This document shows, in pieces, positions 50,615 to 62,841 of a stretch of 64,000 nucleotides of DNA; the first letter of the stretch is position 1, and the number at the start of each line of letters is the position of its first letter. This DNA is from Rotaria socialis (taxonomy: Eukaryota; Rotifera; Eurotatoria; Philodinida; Philodinidae), in contig CAJNYU010003729.1 of the NCBI GenBank assembly GCA_905331475.1, positions 17,285 through 81,284 of the forward strand. Reading direction: 5' to 3'. Position numbers and translations under genes: made by a program. Under the pieces are notes generated by a model, which saw only the letters and a list, made by a program, of their open reading frames with translations, did no database searches and had not been told where the DNA came from.

Positions 50615-53600
50615 TTAACTGCGTGAAAACATTTGAATTCGATTGTTTCCTGTATCTGCTACATAGAGATTCAGCTGTGAGTCTAATGCCACTGCTGAAG
50701 GACTATTGAGCTGAGTAGCACTACTTCCTGGTGAACCAGTAATGCCAGCAATTGTAGTGCCATTTGATGTATTAGAAAATAATTGTATGCGATGATTGTT
50801 TCTATCGGCCACATAGATGTTGCCGGATGGATCGAGTGTCAAACCCATAGGATTATAGAGCATTGTCGATGAACTGCCAGACGTACCATTTACATTACCA
50901 GTGATTAACGTCCAATTGCTATATCCTAATTTCCATCGAACTATATTGTTGCCGAGATAGGTAGCAATTACAAGGCTATTTGATGATGAATCAAAGTAGA
51001 CACCAGAATTATAATCTAATTGAGTAGGACCGTTTGCTATTCCATAACCACCAGCAACGACGGTACCAATCGATGCATTATATAGATATTGCATGACACG
51101 ACCATTGCCACTATCCGAAATGTAAAGTGTACCCGTGGTTGGGTCGCGTGCCATGAAGTATGGGCAGTTAAGTTGATTGGCTGCCGTTCCTGAACTATCT
51201 ACAAAAATAAAATAGTATCTCCACCAGAAATTAGAAAATTTTCGAGACAAAACAAACAATCTTCACGGATTTTGTAGTTGAGCTGTATATTTTAATTCTT
51301 TTTTAGTATTTGACAAGTAATGTAAATCGATTCTCAATTTACTTGGCCTTAGATTGGCAGGGCTCAGAGATCTTTTAGAGAATGAACTTTGAGTCTCGCT
51401 TAGCTACTAAAACACGTGGTTCTGAAATTTTGCGATGGTGGGCTCAAATTTACGTAGGAGGGTTCAACTTCTCCTCTTCCACTAGGTCCTTTACCAAATG
51501 GGACTATGCCATTTGTTCTGCGTCTGGATATTGTATGGGTATTGCCATCAAAATGACTATTTGTATCACCGAAATGGTCGTTTGTGCCACGTTTACAAAT
51601 AGACAGCGGGGCAGATACAGGTGAATTTTGGTTTCTAGATTCATTCAATTGATTGAGCAGGTAGCTACTTAACTTCGAAGTAATGATTTCGATACGTTCG
51701 TATTTCATATATAATACTATTTATTCAGATAACTAAATGGTTTGACTATTAATTCAAAATCTAAAAGGTTATTGGTATAAAAATTTTAGTGTCATCTGAT
51801 TTATTTTTTGAAAATATTTATGAATATCTGTCACTCTAGAGAAGTCAATAATAACGAAAGCAAGCTAAATCAATTGTTTTCTATAAATATCCATCATTTT
51901 AATCTGTTTTGACATTTAAAATGTGTTAATGTAGGTTATAAAACGATGAATGAAAATAAATGACTTGAAAAATAATTTAAGTCATGCTCGGAGTTATAGG
52001 AATTGCTTTTGAACAGCATGTACAAGCCTATGAATGCGGTACAATTTATTTCTAAGTATCGCTTTGCAATATAGATAAACTTAGATTAAAGATCATCACA
52101 AACAATTCACCGAGCTAGTTCTTTTCAACATGTTTGATTAACTCAATGAAATATCTCGTGAAATTCTGGGTACGGGCTCTTAGAAAAAGAACTATGGAAT
52201 TCTAATATATTTACAACATAATAAGTAGGGGCAACTTGTTAATTATCATATAGAGAAAAACAATGTGCACGCTCGCATAGTTAAATCCTCCCATGAGTTC
52301 TGAAATATGTGGCATGCATTTAAAAAAGTGCACTCTATCTGATTATTTCGGAAGTCCTGTTTTATTCCTTACTTGTGCCTGCAACAGTTACTCCGTACGA
52401 TGCACCATTATACCACAGCTGAACACGATTATTCGCTTGGTCCAACACATAAACATTGCCATTTGAATCCACAGCGACATCACTAGGACTATTCAGCAAA
52501 GAAGAAGATGATCCCGCTACACCACTACCGTTACCAGCTACTGTTGTACTGTTGTTCGTCGCTCCAATGATATATTTTTGAACTCGATTCTTTGCACTCT
52601 GGACGACATAGAGCGCATTGGACGAGTCAATAGCCAAGGCGTTTGCACTACAGCAAGAGTCGCTGACAACAGTGTTGCCGGTCGAATTCCATACATACGA
52701 GAGAATCGTTGCTAAACAAAATCATGTCACAGAAATTATTGTTTCAGGCAAAAGCTACTCTCTTCAAAATTAGGTGTTTTTACGGAACCTGCACGTATCC
52801 AGGCGAAGAATCTTTGAGGTTTTTATAGAAACCTACTGAATCAGAAAAAGATTTGAATAAGTTTGTGAAAACTTTTTTAAGTTTGGCAGATTTACACGAA
52901 AACGCAAAGATTCTTCTCCCCGATACAGTTTCTATAATACAAAGTTTTTCAAATCGAAATCTTATGTAGACTACATGGCGTTATGGACTTTGTAGAAAGA
53001 TTTCCAACAATAATTGGTTACGTAACGATTTCGCATTCTACAATAGTATATTTCAATATCTTCCAAAACATCCTTTTTCGATCGATGAAAAGTATAGGTT
53101 TTTAATTGATCTCGTTTTCCAGATATTCGTATGATCCTGGAATACACTGACTTTATTCTGGCATCAGAAATAGCAATAGTCACATCTATTTTTGAATCTC
53201 AACTAGTTTTGCAAGTCCAATATTCTATAGTATGGACAGAAAAAAACCTTCATGTTACCGCCATTTGAAAATTTTTTCCTATCGAATGACTCGACAAAGT
53301 CAGGGATCCTTTTAAAATGTTATGGCTGTCACAATTATGCAACCTTTAAAGATCTCTCGAAAAACGGCAAGCACTTAGATTGCGTGTAATACTCCTTTTA
53401 CGAAAGTTTTTTTTCTCATCAAAAGGGAAACGTAGTTATCTTTTATAAAATCCATTAAATGCATGGCGGATTAAGACAACACTATATCAGTAGTGAAATT
53501 TCAATATCAAGGTCAACTTTCAGTGTTTTTCTTATAAATATATTATGGGTTATATGTCTTCTTTCGAATATCCCTTAGACATGTATAGTATAAAGGTTTT

Positions 53601-54834
53601 TAGGATATGAAAATGTCAAGAAGAAGTATCCTCTAGTACATATCTGAAACGTTTAATACGGATGATTTCAATTACTTGCAGTTGATGTTGATGTCGATGT
53701 TGTCAATGTTGATGTCGATGTTGTCGATGTTGATGTCGATGTCGATGTCGACGCTGTGGTACCTGAAGAATTTTAGAATAATCCTCGTCCACAAAAAAGT
53801 TGGTCTTTGACCTGTTGCGCTAGTACTAGGCGCCGCAACAGCAGAAGTTGTTTGTGATGTTGCTAGAATAATCGTTTGTGACATGAATTTTCCAGAAACC
53901 CGATCATTTCATATGCACAGTGGAGTTTCAGAAAATCTCGAGCAATGAACAGTGATAATGGATGGGATGCTGGCATTTAAGGAGGAGTGAAGACACAGAC
54001 GCCTATGTGCCAATGTGTGCATGCGGGTATCTTTGGTGTATATCGTTATGGATGGGGTACGCTGCTAGTGTATTTCAGTTCTTACTTCCTAGTTTAAATT
54101 GTCCTTGAATGGGGCTATTTTTCCAGTGTAGCGGTTCAAGTTTTTATTTGTTATGGAGGTTCGCTAGGGCATTGTGTTAGAATATTCCCGCATGAATCGA
54201 TCGTCAATAGGATTATGTTTTATTCCGTAAAGTTCTTTTGGGATGTATCAAACATTTAAAAAAGAAAGATGTACAGTCGGAGAGAAAACTTCTGTGGTTC
54301 CAATTGACCAATAGAGAAGCATACGGTTGGTGGCAGATCGAGGCTATTAATCGAGAAAGAAATAACTGTAGTCATATGCACTATTCATGCGAAATACTTT
54401 CGTGATTGTAGAAACGTTGCTTCCCAGCATCCATGCTTTCATTTGAGGTTTGATCAACTATTCATTTCTCAGGGTTTACCTTGATGTTGCGAGTGAAATC
54501 TCGTAGACTTCAATCGGAAAAAAATGTCTTTCGAATCATTCGTTGAGATTTTTGCGATAAATACTTGATAGAAGAGAGAATTATTTTCCTCACGATTCCA
54601 TCGAGAGCAACACTTCCTATGTTGCTAGTTATTGATTTTACTCAAAGATCTTCAGCAACTATCGAAAACTAGTATCATGTTGTCAGTAGCAGCTTTAATT
54701 TCATTCTTATCTTTGATTTATATTAATACGTACTCGTTTTATTGAAAACAATGGCAGCGGCGACCAATGACCAGAATATTGCAAAAAAAGCAGCGAAGCA
54801 AAACAAATACCACACTCGTCGATAATACAGTGCC
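50615..54834 (-). CDS. transmembrane protein with Thr/Ser stalk and six NHL repeats (5' incomplete)
   Basis: Five exons on the - strand: 54734-54834, 53812-53862, 53676-53762, 52373-52711, 50615-51198. The first visible exon needs an upstream exon (phase 2) that I could not place. Every junction between the visible exons is phase 1. The first encodes a membrane segment (RRVWYLFCFAAFFAIFWSLV then AAAIVFNKT). The next two give a Thr/Ser stalk; the codon pair ACA-TCG repeats there, so the other frame's Asp-Ile repeat is spurious. The last two carry six NHL repeats, for example NSPSDVAVDSNGNVYVLDQA and NPMGLTLDPSGNIYVADRNN, enough for one six-bladed beta-propeller, with N-glycosylation sites. It is probably a type II surface protein; the ligand is unknown. 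Introns of 1.17 and 0.96 kb contain nothing recognised. Confidence 0.82.
51199..52372. other. intron of the NHL gene
   Basis: 1.17 kb. A 102-codon open frame (51400-51708, -) without a recognised domain or NHL motif lies here; it could be part of an unrecognised inserted element. I do not call it a gene. Confidence 0.4.
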
Positions 54835-57800
54835 CTGTATGATATAAAAGCAAATATGGATTTATCATAAGTGAGTAGTAGAACGAAGTTTGAATGAGAG
54901 AGTGTGAGTGTTCAGTTGTCAAGATGTGAAGGTTCAAAAATTTTTTCACGTCCTTGTCTTTCCTGATAAAACATGCGGCTGAGATACACACTTTGGCATT
55001 GCCGTAGCAGTGTAAACAATGATGCATAGGAAATATGATAATCACGTTCTAGCGTATCATATCACTTCATACGATTCCTATATGAATCGTGAATGATAGT
55101 ATAATAAACAAGACCCTATATGCTGCCATCGTTTTTTTTTATTAAAGACGAGCGTAGAACAAAACCTCGCGTCACACTAGTGACTGCACAGATGAAAATG
55201 TTAACCTTTTTATCGTAATAGCACTGCGTCGTTAGATGAACATGATACTTATAAGAATAGATACATATATCTGATTGCCATGGTACAATTAGTTTTGTCA
55301 AAGCTGCTTTTTAGCTTGATGTCATATAAAAATGAATACTTATCATACCGATTGAGTTTGTTGTTTTGTTTTGCCACATATGAAATCTTGTTTGAGTGTT
55401 GCATAATCGATGGTGACACTTGATTATAGAAGATTTTGAACCTGCCATTTATTGATTTCTAGAAATGACAGTATACAATTGTTTACCGTGAAATATGCTG
55501 AACAAAAAATTATTCATGGGTAACGCAAGATTAGACCTGTTCTCTTGAGAGTGTGAGTATTATTTTTCCCTTAATGAATACCCACATCCTCAAGGAATGA
55601 GATCGAGTGCTATTTTTATTCGCCAAGATGGTTTTAATCAAAGTTAGCATTTTTACTCTAGTGAATCCCATGATGTCTAATGCCTTTAACAGTATATTCA
55701 ATTTTTTGGTAGACAAGGGACATGGTTTGACCCAGGGAAATGCTCTCACATTATTGATTGACTGCATAAATTTTAAAATAGATTTATACAATAGAAATGC
55801 TTGGTTACTAAAGATGATCGGATGAAAACTCAATATAACGAAGCCTTAACAAAAATAAAACACAATGAAATGTTATTTTTGAATAGTACTTGATCAAATC
55901 GTGCTATTTAAGTCTGAATTCATTGGCGTCTTTTTATCTTTGCAAGTTAGTTTTCAGTTGATTTGAGCCTTCTGTTTTCTTTTAGCATACGTTTTCGATG
56001 GAGATGTTTTTTCAAAAATTGATTAGAAAGGGGCTAAAATGGATTCAAATGCATCTCTAAAGATTTTTTCTGTTGCCTTGTGTGAAAAGAAGTAAATTAA
56101 GTTTCGGTTGGGTGACCCGCTTCGAGACCTGGTAGCTGCCGTGATTGTTTTTTTCTTGAAATTTATTCATTATGATGACATCTTAGCTCATACTCGCACT
56201 TAAACTCTATATGTGCTCAGCAAGAGTATAAAATCTATTTCAAAATGCTTCAAGACTTATTAACAAGTCTGAAGAAATCGCAATTACATGAGTCTCGGTA
56301 GCTGCTGTCTCCTCTATTATTTCACTCATACTGAAATAGAAATTTAATACTTGAAATATTCGAACAATGTCGTAATTTATGTAGAAGATCGGTTAATTTT
56401 AGCGCTTTTATTTTTGATGGAAACAATTATTCGAATTCTGCATACACGAGCGAATATTTCTTCCCTATCTGCGCCTGATAAAAAAGATTCAGTGTGAACT
56501 TTTGCATTAGAATATGGTGGCACTCGTTTCTCATCAAAACCAACGCCATCAGTAGATCATGGTTTGGCTCCCTTATTATTTTTTTTTGTTGGGTACTGTT
56601 AACTTGGTCATTAAAAAAAGCAATATGCTCGAATTCTCGAGAAAAAAAACATTCAATGAATTTTATAATGATTAGAAGAAAAATTTGTCCATTCTAGTTA
56701 AAATTTTCTTTGTCAATAACCATAAGCTAACAAAAAGATATCCTTTTTTAAATTCGCTTTGCTACATACGTTCGACATTTGAATTTGATTCTTTTTCCGA
56801 AATGATCACAAGAAATAGTTACGTTGCAGACTTTGTTTAGAATTTTGTGAAGAAACTCTCAAAGAAAAATCAACTCTACAGAGTGAGCAAAAAATTTCAA
56901 TAACTGCCGTTAATTTCTCAGCGTTCGTTACTTTTAAAGCTTCATTCCATGTTGCTTGGTTATTTATAAAAACAAAGGTACATCATTATGCTTCTGTTAC
57001 ATATCCATATTTCAATAAAAGAAAGCTATTTCAGCAATAATACTAGAAAAAAAGAATCCTTAAGAAAACAAGTAAGAATGCCTATGAATTCTAATGAGTA
57101 AAATAATGCAATTTTTCTCATCAACTTTCTTTACTAGCACTGTGTATGTTTGTGTGTTGGTCTTCAGCCTGAGCACCGTACAGGCATATGCGTGTGAAGT
57201 TTATCTTCTGTTAAACCATAGTGGTACGCAGACCATCAACCCACACCCTAGAAGAACCAAACTTTTAAGAGCTAAGTAGTTCGAAACTGCGCTAGACCAC
57301 TCTAAGGAGCCGTCGGCCGAGGAATCTATGTTCGTCTCATAAATGCTATTTTTACCATAATTTGGATACTGTTGATGAAGATACAGATGAAAATGAGCAA
57401 GCATTACAAATTTGTTGTACCCATTCAATTATAAATTATTAATCGCCATCGCTCATAATACCGTGACCACTGCCTATCAAAACTTCGGTCATATGGAAGA
57501 AACCGAATCACATTTGCAAATACGGTTCACGTTTTTGATTTCATCGATGAATCAATATGACTCAACCGAGCTCAGAGTGTTGTGCAAGACTAGTATTAGC
57601 AAGTATTAGACCTCTAACATCAGCATGGAAACAATGATTCAGTTCTGCAAAATATCAAAGATACTTTTCAAAATACTACCAAAAAAGTTGCGAAAAGTTT
57701 TTCTAGTGCTTACACACTACGCAACACCAACACCGAGATACACAAGCCGAGCTACATTGTTGGCTGAAACTAGAGCTGTTTCAGAAAAATATCGTTATTT

Positions 57801-57856
57801 TCTCATGGGTGGTAGCAAAGATGGTGTGATTATAAGTGGGGTAGAGTATTGACGTA

Positions 57857-57915
57857 GGGTGTGGGTGTGGGTGTGGATGTGGATGATTTGGTAGCGGAGA
57901 CTCACACTCACATCC
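57857..57915 (-). repeat. telomere-like paired element, copy D
   Basis: On + it reads GGGTGTGGGTGTGGGTGTGG, then GATGTG, then the core GATGATTTGGTAGCGGAGAC (exact reverse complement of the core of copy B), then ACACTCACATCC. It has the longest G-strand tract among the paired elements, with three TGTGGG units in register. Confidence 0.88.
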
Positions 57916-58260
57916 ATCATCCGAATAGTTATGAAAGATAGAACTACCTAATGAGACCCTTCGGCAAGGTCGAAACGCGTCGTAGTATGCTTTAAAACAC
58001 GCCCACAGCCTATAGAGATTTAAGATTAAATTATATAGTGATCAAATTATTATTTGAGAATGTTGAATAAATATTGTTGGAGGTCTTCTATTGTTATTGG
58101 AAAACCTTTTATATACATATCTATTTATAATTCAAAATAATAATTATTTTCATTGTGATTTAGTCATACAAGCGAACATACCAGATGATTGAACGAATTT
58201 AAGCCCCGTTCGAAATGCATCGTATGATGGCTTGGTTTCTAATCTAATACATCGTTGAAA

Positions 58261-58280
58261 CACATCCACACCCACACCCT
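58261..58280 (-). repeat. telomere-like tract (C-strand on +)
   Basis: CACATCCACACCCACACCCT, unpaired, 350 bp from copy D and just beyond the 3' end of the 168-residue ORF on the - strand. Confidence 0.6.
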
Positions 58281-58388
58281 CAAGTTTCCTTTGAGATAGG
58301 ACGAAACTATAGTCGTAGCAGTCCTTTATATATAATACTCAAGAACTTAATTTATTTCGGTTTTGCGAAGTGTGAGCGACGATGGCTA

Positions 58389-58895
58389 CTAATTCAGGGT
58401 GTAGGTTAGTTTGTATTCTCGAATATGACAGGATGGGGTTGAACACATGCCACCTATGTCGATGATAACGCACCTTTCATATTCGCGAAAGATCGTCACA
58501 ATGCTGGACACTTTTCCGTACCATTGTGCCTGATATTTCAAATAATTAATAACTTCTTTTTGGTCGACGTAATTGTCTCCATGGTATCTCGACGCGAATT
58601 GTGTAAGAAAGTCAATATTGTTGCAGACGATCTCAATGACTTTGAACTTATTTGGAGGCGAGTCGGCGTATTCAGCGTAAACTGGACAGGGACTGTCTGG
58701 GACCCCAGCTGCCCTTGAAGCCTGACGCCCGAACCATTGAGCCCATGTTTCTTCGTAAGTCATTCGAATGGTTTTATTCGGTGGATTTGGCCACTCAACT
58801 TTCATGTTTAGATCCTGATTGGTTATTGTTTTCATAAAATCGTGAACAGCTTTGCCGGTTTTGAGAATACCAATAACGCTTGCTACCTCTGCCAT
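58389..58895 (-). CDS. unrecognised 168-residue protein, GC-richer codons
   Basis: One intact exon on the - strand from ATG (58893-58895) to TAG (58389-58391). I do not recognise the family. It starts MAEVASVIGILKTGKAVHDF, with a short amphipathic helix, then a Pro/Asn-rich turn (EWPNPPNKTIRM) and a Trp-rich stretch (EETWAQWFGRQASR). Cys residues are spread through the second half and there is no signal peptide or membrane segment. Codons use C and G at the third position (GGC, GTC, TAC, ACC, GAC) much more than neighbouring genes, and it lacks introns. TATATA lies on the - strand at about 59063-59070, 170 nt before the ATG. Intactness, codon use and position beside telomere-like tracts fit a transferred or recently arrived gene, but nothing identifies a donor. 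Confidence 0.6.
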   Translation of the reverse strand: MAEVASVIGILKTGKAVHDFMKTITNQDLNMKVEWPNPPNKTIRMTYEETWAQWFGRQASRAAGVPDSPCPVYAEYADSPPNKFKVIEIVCNNIDFLTQFASRYHGDNYVDQKEVINYLKYQAQWYGKVSSIVTIFREYERCVIIDIGGMCSTPSCHIREYKLTYTLN

Positions 58896-59191
58896 TATCG
58901 AACAAAAACGAGTGAAGAATCGATTTAATTTTTCTGAAATTTTTCAAATCTATCGACGTGAAGGAAGTAAAGAGAACTGTGCGGGAAGAGAAGTAAGAAG
59001 AATAACTGGGTGGTTCTATAGAAACTGTACCACGTCGGTAGAAAAGACCTAAGAATTCAGTTGTATATATTGTGAAACAAGCGAACACAAGAGACGAGTA
59101 ACAGAGTTCGGGATGAAACCCATTAAAAGTATTTTAGTCTGAGAGATCAGTATTGAATGAGTCGCCCGGTCATAGTCAAAAACTCGGGAAC

Positions 59192-60860
59192 ATCATTCAT
59201 TAGTAGCGTAACTAGGAGGTGGGCTGTGGTGGACTGAGCCCACTCTAGAAATTATTCTTTTTTCGAGAAAAAGAGAACATTTTGTTATATACAGGCCTGC
59301 CGTGAGCAGGGTTGAGTTAGACAGATTACTTTCTACGCAATATTCACAAAAATTCCTCGGCCGAAACGAAAGTAAGATGAATCTCAAACGTAACGAATGA
59401 AACGACGAACTTTTTTGATGAAAGAAATTATTTTCTTCACTTCTGTCCGTGAAAATTTGACCCTTATCCAACAGCAGTCTCATTATGCGCCCATGAGAGA
59501 ACTAGTGAAGTTGTTTCCTTAAACTCATATGATCATCTTGTTGCGAACGTGCTTGGTTCGGTGAATAGATGTAGCATAAGAAATTCGCAACTAATGCTTT
59601 TCAGTGAAATCGCGAGCGTCGTGGCCTTCGGCCGCACTGGGCTCAGGACTACACTCAAATCAAGACAAGTGCTAGCAGTTTGTTCATCCAAAACATGTTC
59701 GCTTGAATTTCTTACCATATTGAAGCGAATCTTAAGCGAAAACAGCGATTTGTAATTTTGTTTTCTAAGATGGTTTTTGTGGAAGAAAAGTACGGAGCAT
59801 AAAAATCAACTTTCATGAGGCGTTTCATTCACTTGAAAAGGAACACTATCTTGAATAGGGACCTAACTAGTCAAGCGCGTCTCAACGCTTATTGCTCTGT
59901 CGCAACACTGTTCAAGATTTTTATTCTAGCAATGCTTTACGATTTCTCGTCAGCCTTCTACGTCCTTTTTTACCGGAGCTACAGCTGGCTAAGCAACGGA
60001 CCAATAGTCCGCTCCAATGACCGTCGTGGGTCACTAACAAGTGACTCGACCCGATAGGTCTTTCGAAAAACTTATCATAAACAGATATTTCTCAGCAGCA
60101 AAGTATTTCTAGGAAATATTTTTAAATATTAAACGTGACCAGTTCACACAGTCTTGAATATCATCGCAACGAGCAACAACGAGTGTTGCAATGCGCCACG
60201 TGATTTTCACGGCACTGCAAAACTGTTTCAGATAGCCTTCCATTCCGTTTCCCAGCGGAATTACCGAATGTGATTCCATTAAAATTCACTTCTTCTTACT
60301 TTTACACTCTAAAAAAAGGTTTTTTACCAAACTTAAAAAAGGTTCTGCAGGCTACGAATCTTTTTTAAGGGTTCTTCTCCCAGAAACACGGGAAGAACCT
60401 TTTCGAAGTTCGATAAAATACTTTTATTTAGAATACACTTTAACTCTAGGTGAGAAGTCACAATGCTACATGCTTTCAAACGGATAGAGTGTACTGTTCA
60501 CATCGGTTAGAACTAGTTTGGGCTGCGAGACTTTTAATTTCCGTGAGCATGACTGGAGTTCTTTCTGATAATTACTGTAATCTAAACCATTGAGCGGCAT
60601 CGTATTCATTATCATTATGACACCTGTAAAATTGTAATTTGATGACCGAAAATGCAGGATCAGAGAACGCGATTCTTAGGAGTTCCAACTGCTAAAATGG
60701 TGGCCTCGAACTTTCTAGTGTAGTTTTACTAAACCAGTTCCATTTTTGTTTGTATTCAGAGTAATAGAAAAAAACTGGGACAGCATTTGTGTGACATTTT
60801 TAAACATCCGGCGGTGAGCCCACCCTAGCCCCAAATCCTGGTTACACCGGTATCATTCAT
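59192..60860. mobile_element. 1.65-kb DNA transposon remnant with 9-bp target duplication
   Basis: ATCATTCAT occurs at 59192-59200 and again at 60852-60860. Between them the ends form imperfect inverted repeats: left GTAACTAGGAGGTGGGCTG (59207-59225) against the reverse complement of the right end, GTAACCAGGATTTGGGGCT, with similarity for about 40 bp. The interior has no transposase. Nine-bp duplications suit MULE-type elements; hAT (8 bp) is the alternative. Probably non-autonomous. Confidence 0.65.
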
Positions 60861-61619
60861 CTTCAAACTAGAATTTAATATTATCTTCAGACACAGCACG
60901 AAACGCTCGCTCCAAAATACTATAATCTTCCATTGTTCTAAAGATTCAGTCAAGAGATAATGAGGACCAATACTTTCCATAGTGGCGCTCTGAGATCAAC
61001 AGAACAGTTTTCGATTTTCCGTTGTACAAATTTCCTGATCGCACCACATTGCCAGAAATATTTCTCTTGCCAAATATCCTTCGATTCATATTTAAATCGC
61101 AGTCAGGGGATGTCTAAAGCGGAAAATCGAAAATTGGTCTGTGGATCTCAGAATGACCACTGTCGAAAGCACTGGCCCTAATTATCTCCTGACTAAACTC
61201 TAAAAACTAAAGAATTATAGTGATTTGTAGTCTGTGTTTCATGCTGCGTCCGACCGTGATATCGAATTATAATTTCAAACAGAATCATATTCCGAAAGGT
61301 ACGCCTCTGATCGGGTCCGATCTTTAACACGGCTCTCCCAAACGAAAAGACTTTTTATGGGTCCCGTGAGCAACCTTTGTAGTCGTCTTTTGCCTTTACT
61401 TCTTCCATAGTATTACAACCGAATTTTGAACACCTTTCCAGAAAAGTGGTAGCTTTTCCATGGAACCATCCAACTGAGGGCTGGACAAATACGAGTACGA
61501 ATTGTACTCTGGATTTTTCTAACGATTCCTTCTATCACATAATACAGCATTCAATAATTTTGTACTGTCATGTACTCTCATTTAGTGTCAATGTAACTGT
61601 TATGTACTGGTCTACTTTA

Positions 61620-61724
61620 GGTCTGAAAAACCTAGAATCGGTTAGCTTGTACTTTCTCAATACATGTCAGTACATAAGAATACATGACAGTACAAGCTAC
61701 CCGATCCGAGGTTTTTTTTAGACC
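61620..61724. repeat. hairpin, 105 bp
   Basis: Left arm 61620-61653 (GGTCTGAAAAACCTAGAATC onward, ending TTGTACT) pairs with 61689-61724 with few mismatches. The loop and flanks repeat the motif CATG(T/A)CAGTAC in both orientations. Confidence 0.75.
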
Positions 61725-61812
61725 CAACGTAGATCAGTACGTGACAGTACATTCTATATTGGGCCTGAAAAAGCTACACTGATAAAAAAAAGCGTCGAAT
61801 GATAAATGTTTA

Positions 61813-61985
61813 CAGCGTTTATGAAAATGTAACGTATGATATACTCTTTTTTACCGTTTAGCAGCATGCGATAAACCCTTCTATCTACCCATCAAAAGAA
61901 GAAATAAAAAAAGGTTTATCATAGCGCTTATACGACTAAACAACTTTAAAAGGGTTTATCATACGCTGCATTTTCATAAACCCTG
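61813..61985. repeat. hairpin, 173 bp, MITE-like
   Basis: Left arm 61813-61841 (CAGCGTTTATGAAAATGTAA onward) matches the reverse complement of 61957-61985. A second inner pair (GATAAACCCTT near 61870 and AAGGTTTATC near 61911) extends the fold. Directly after it is the 22-bp perfect palindrome at 61993-62014. Confidence 0.7.
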
Positions 61986-61992
61986 TCGAAGG

Positions 61993-62014
61993 TGTTAGAG
62001 AGTACTCTCTAACA
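61993..62014. repeat. 22-bp perfect palindrome
   Basis: Centred on GTTAGAGAGTACTCTCTAAC, with one more pairing base at each end (T..A). No mismatch and no loop. Confidence 0.85.
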
Positions 62015-62248
62015 AGTTATTTATTTATTTATTTTTGTTTCGTCTTTATACGCTATGTATTTCTTATATGTACAATCCAACTCGAGATACACATAACCTA
62101 TGTGTAAAAAGTCTTTGCGCAAATTTGACATATACGTTTCTCGCATTGTACTGATTGCTTTTCTAGTCTTTTTTAATCTATCAAGAGCACTTTAGAAGAA
62201 CTTTAATTTGATGTAAAATATGTTTTATTATTGTTTTGTTTTGTAGAT

Positions 62249-62841
62249 ATGACACGTTCTGAAAGAGACTGTTTGAAAATTCGCATTGTACAACATTACA
62301 TTAATGTGGCGAACAGACAAAAGAAAATTACTGTGAATCATTTTTTATAAGAGAAAGTACCACGTCGAACAATATATTACGTTATTAAAAGGTATGAAGA
62401 ATATGGTGCCATCGTGAACAAACCCAGATTTGGTCGTCCAAGAAAACTAACAACTGGTCAATTAGCACGACCAAAACGTCTTGTGAACAACAAATCAGTT
62501 GAAAGTCATGAGTATCTATTATCATAAAAAGAAACGAGCTCCAAGATATTCCGATAAACAACTTGAACAAATTCCAACTCGTGCTCGTCGTTTATATCGT
62601 TTACTGACAAAAAATGATTTTGAATTGCGATGTCTGAGAATGGCGTTTCACAGCCATTCTTTTCCAAACAAAAGCAAGCTGTAAGCCAGGAAACATATTT
62701 TAGGAATTGTACTAAAGCACGTTTGATACCATTCATTCAGAGGTTTCATACCAAAGAAAAAGTATTATTTTGGCCTGATTTGGCTACAAGCCATTACAGC
62801 CACAAGGTGATGGATTATCTCGATGATAACGAGATGCAAGT
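62249..62841 (+). pseudogene. broken Tc1/mariner transposase
   Basis: ATG at 62249 opens an N-terminal helix-turn-helix region. An in-frame TAA lies at 62348-62350, and the same frame continues with RRTIYYVIKRYEEYG and KPRFGRPRKLT, the second DNA-binding motif and GRPR-type linker of Tc1/mariner elements. After a second stop the match moves to other frames: APRYSDKQLEQIP near 62530, then VLFWPDLATSHYSHKVMDYL near 62770, which holds the second catalytic Asp. The C-terminal third, with the last catalytic residue, is absent; the match stops at a TGTGGG-type tract. A dead copy. Confidence 0.8.

Larger units (their letters stand above)
54835..58388. other. intergenic, no intact gene seen
   Basis: 3.5 kb that should contain the missing first exon of the NHL gene. 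Weak fragments only: an open frame at 57094-57279 with a hydrophobic start, and one at 57625-57852, neither with a recognisable domain. Telomere-like material: ACCCACACCCTA near 57238, copy D, and a C-strand tract at 58261-58280. Confidence 0.45.

Noticed and set aside
51400..51708. 102-codon open frame in an NHL gene intron
   Set aside because: No domain, no splice support, interrupted context; could be a repeat remnant, not enough to call a gene.
53672..53884. Asp-Ile repeat open frame on the - strand
   Set aside because: It reads the Thr/Ser stalk of the NHL gene in the wrong frame; splice sites and phases support the Thr/Ser frame.
55531..55833. Overlapping open frames on both strands, considered as a retrotransposon relic
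   Set aside because: No reverse-transcriptase or integrase motif could be read in any frame.
57094..57279. Open frame with a hydrophobic N-terminus, possible small secreted peptide
   Set aside because: No splice partner, no domain, and its end runs into a telomere-like tract.
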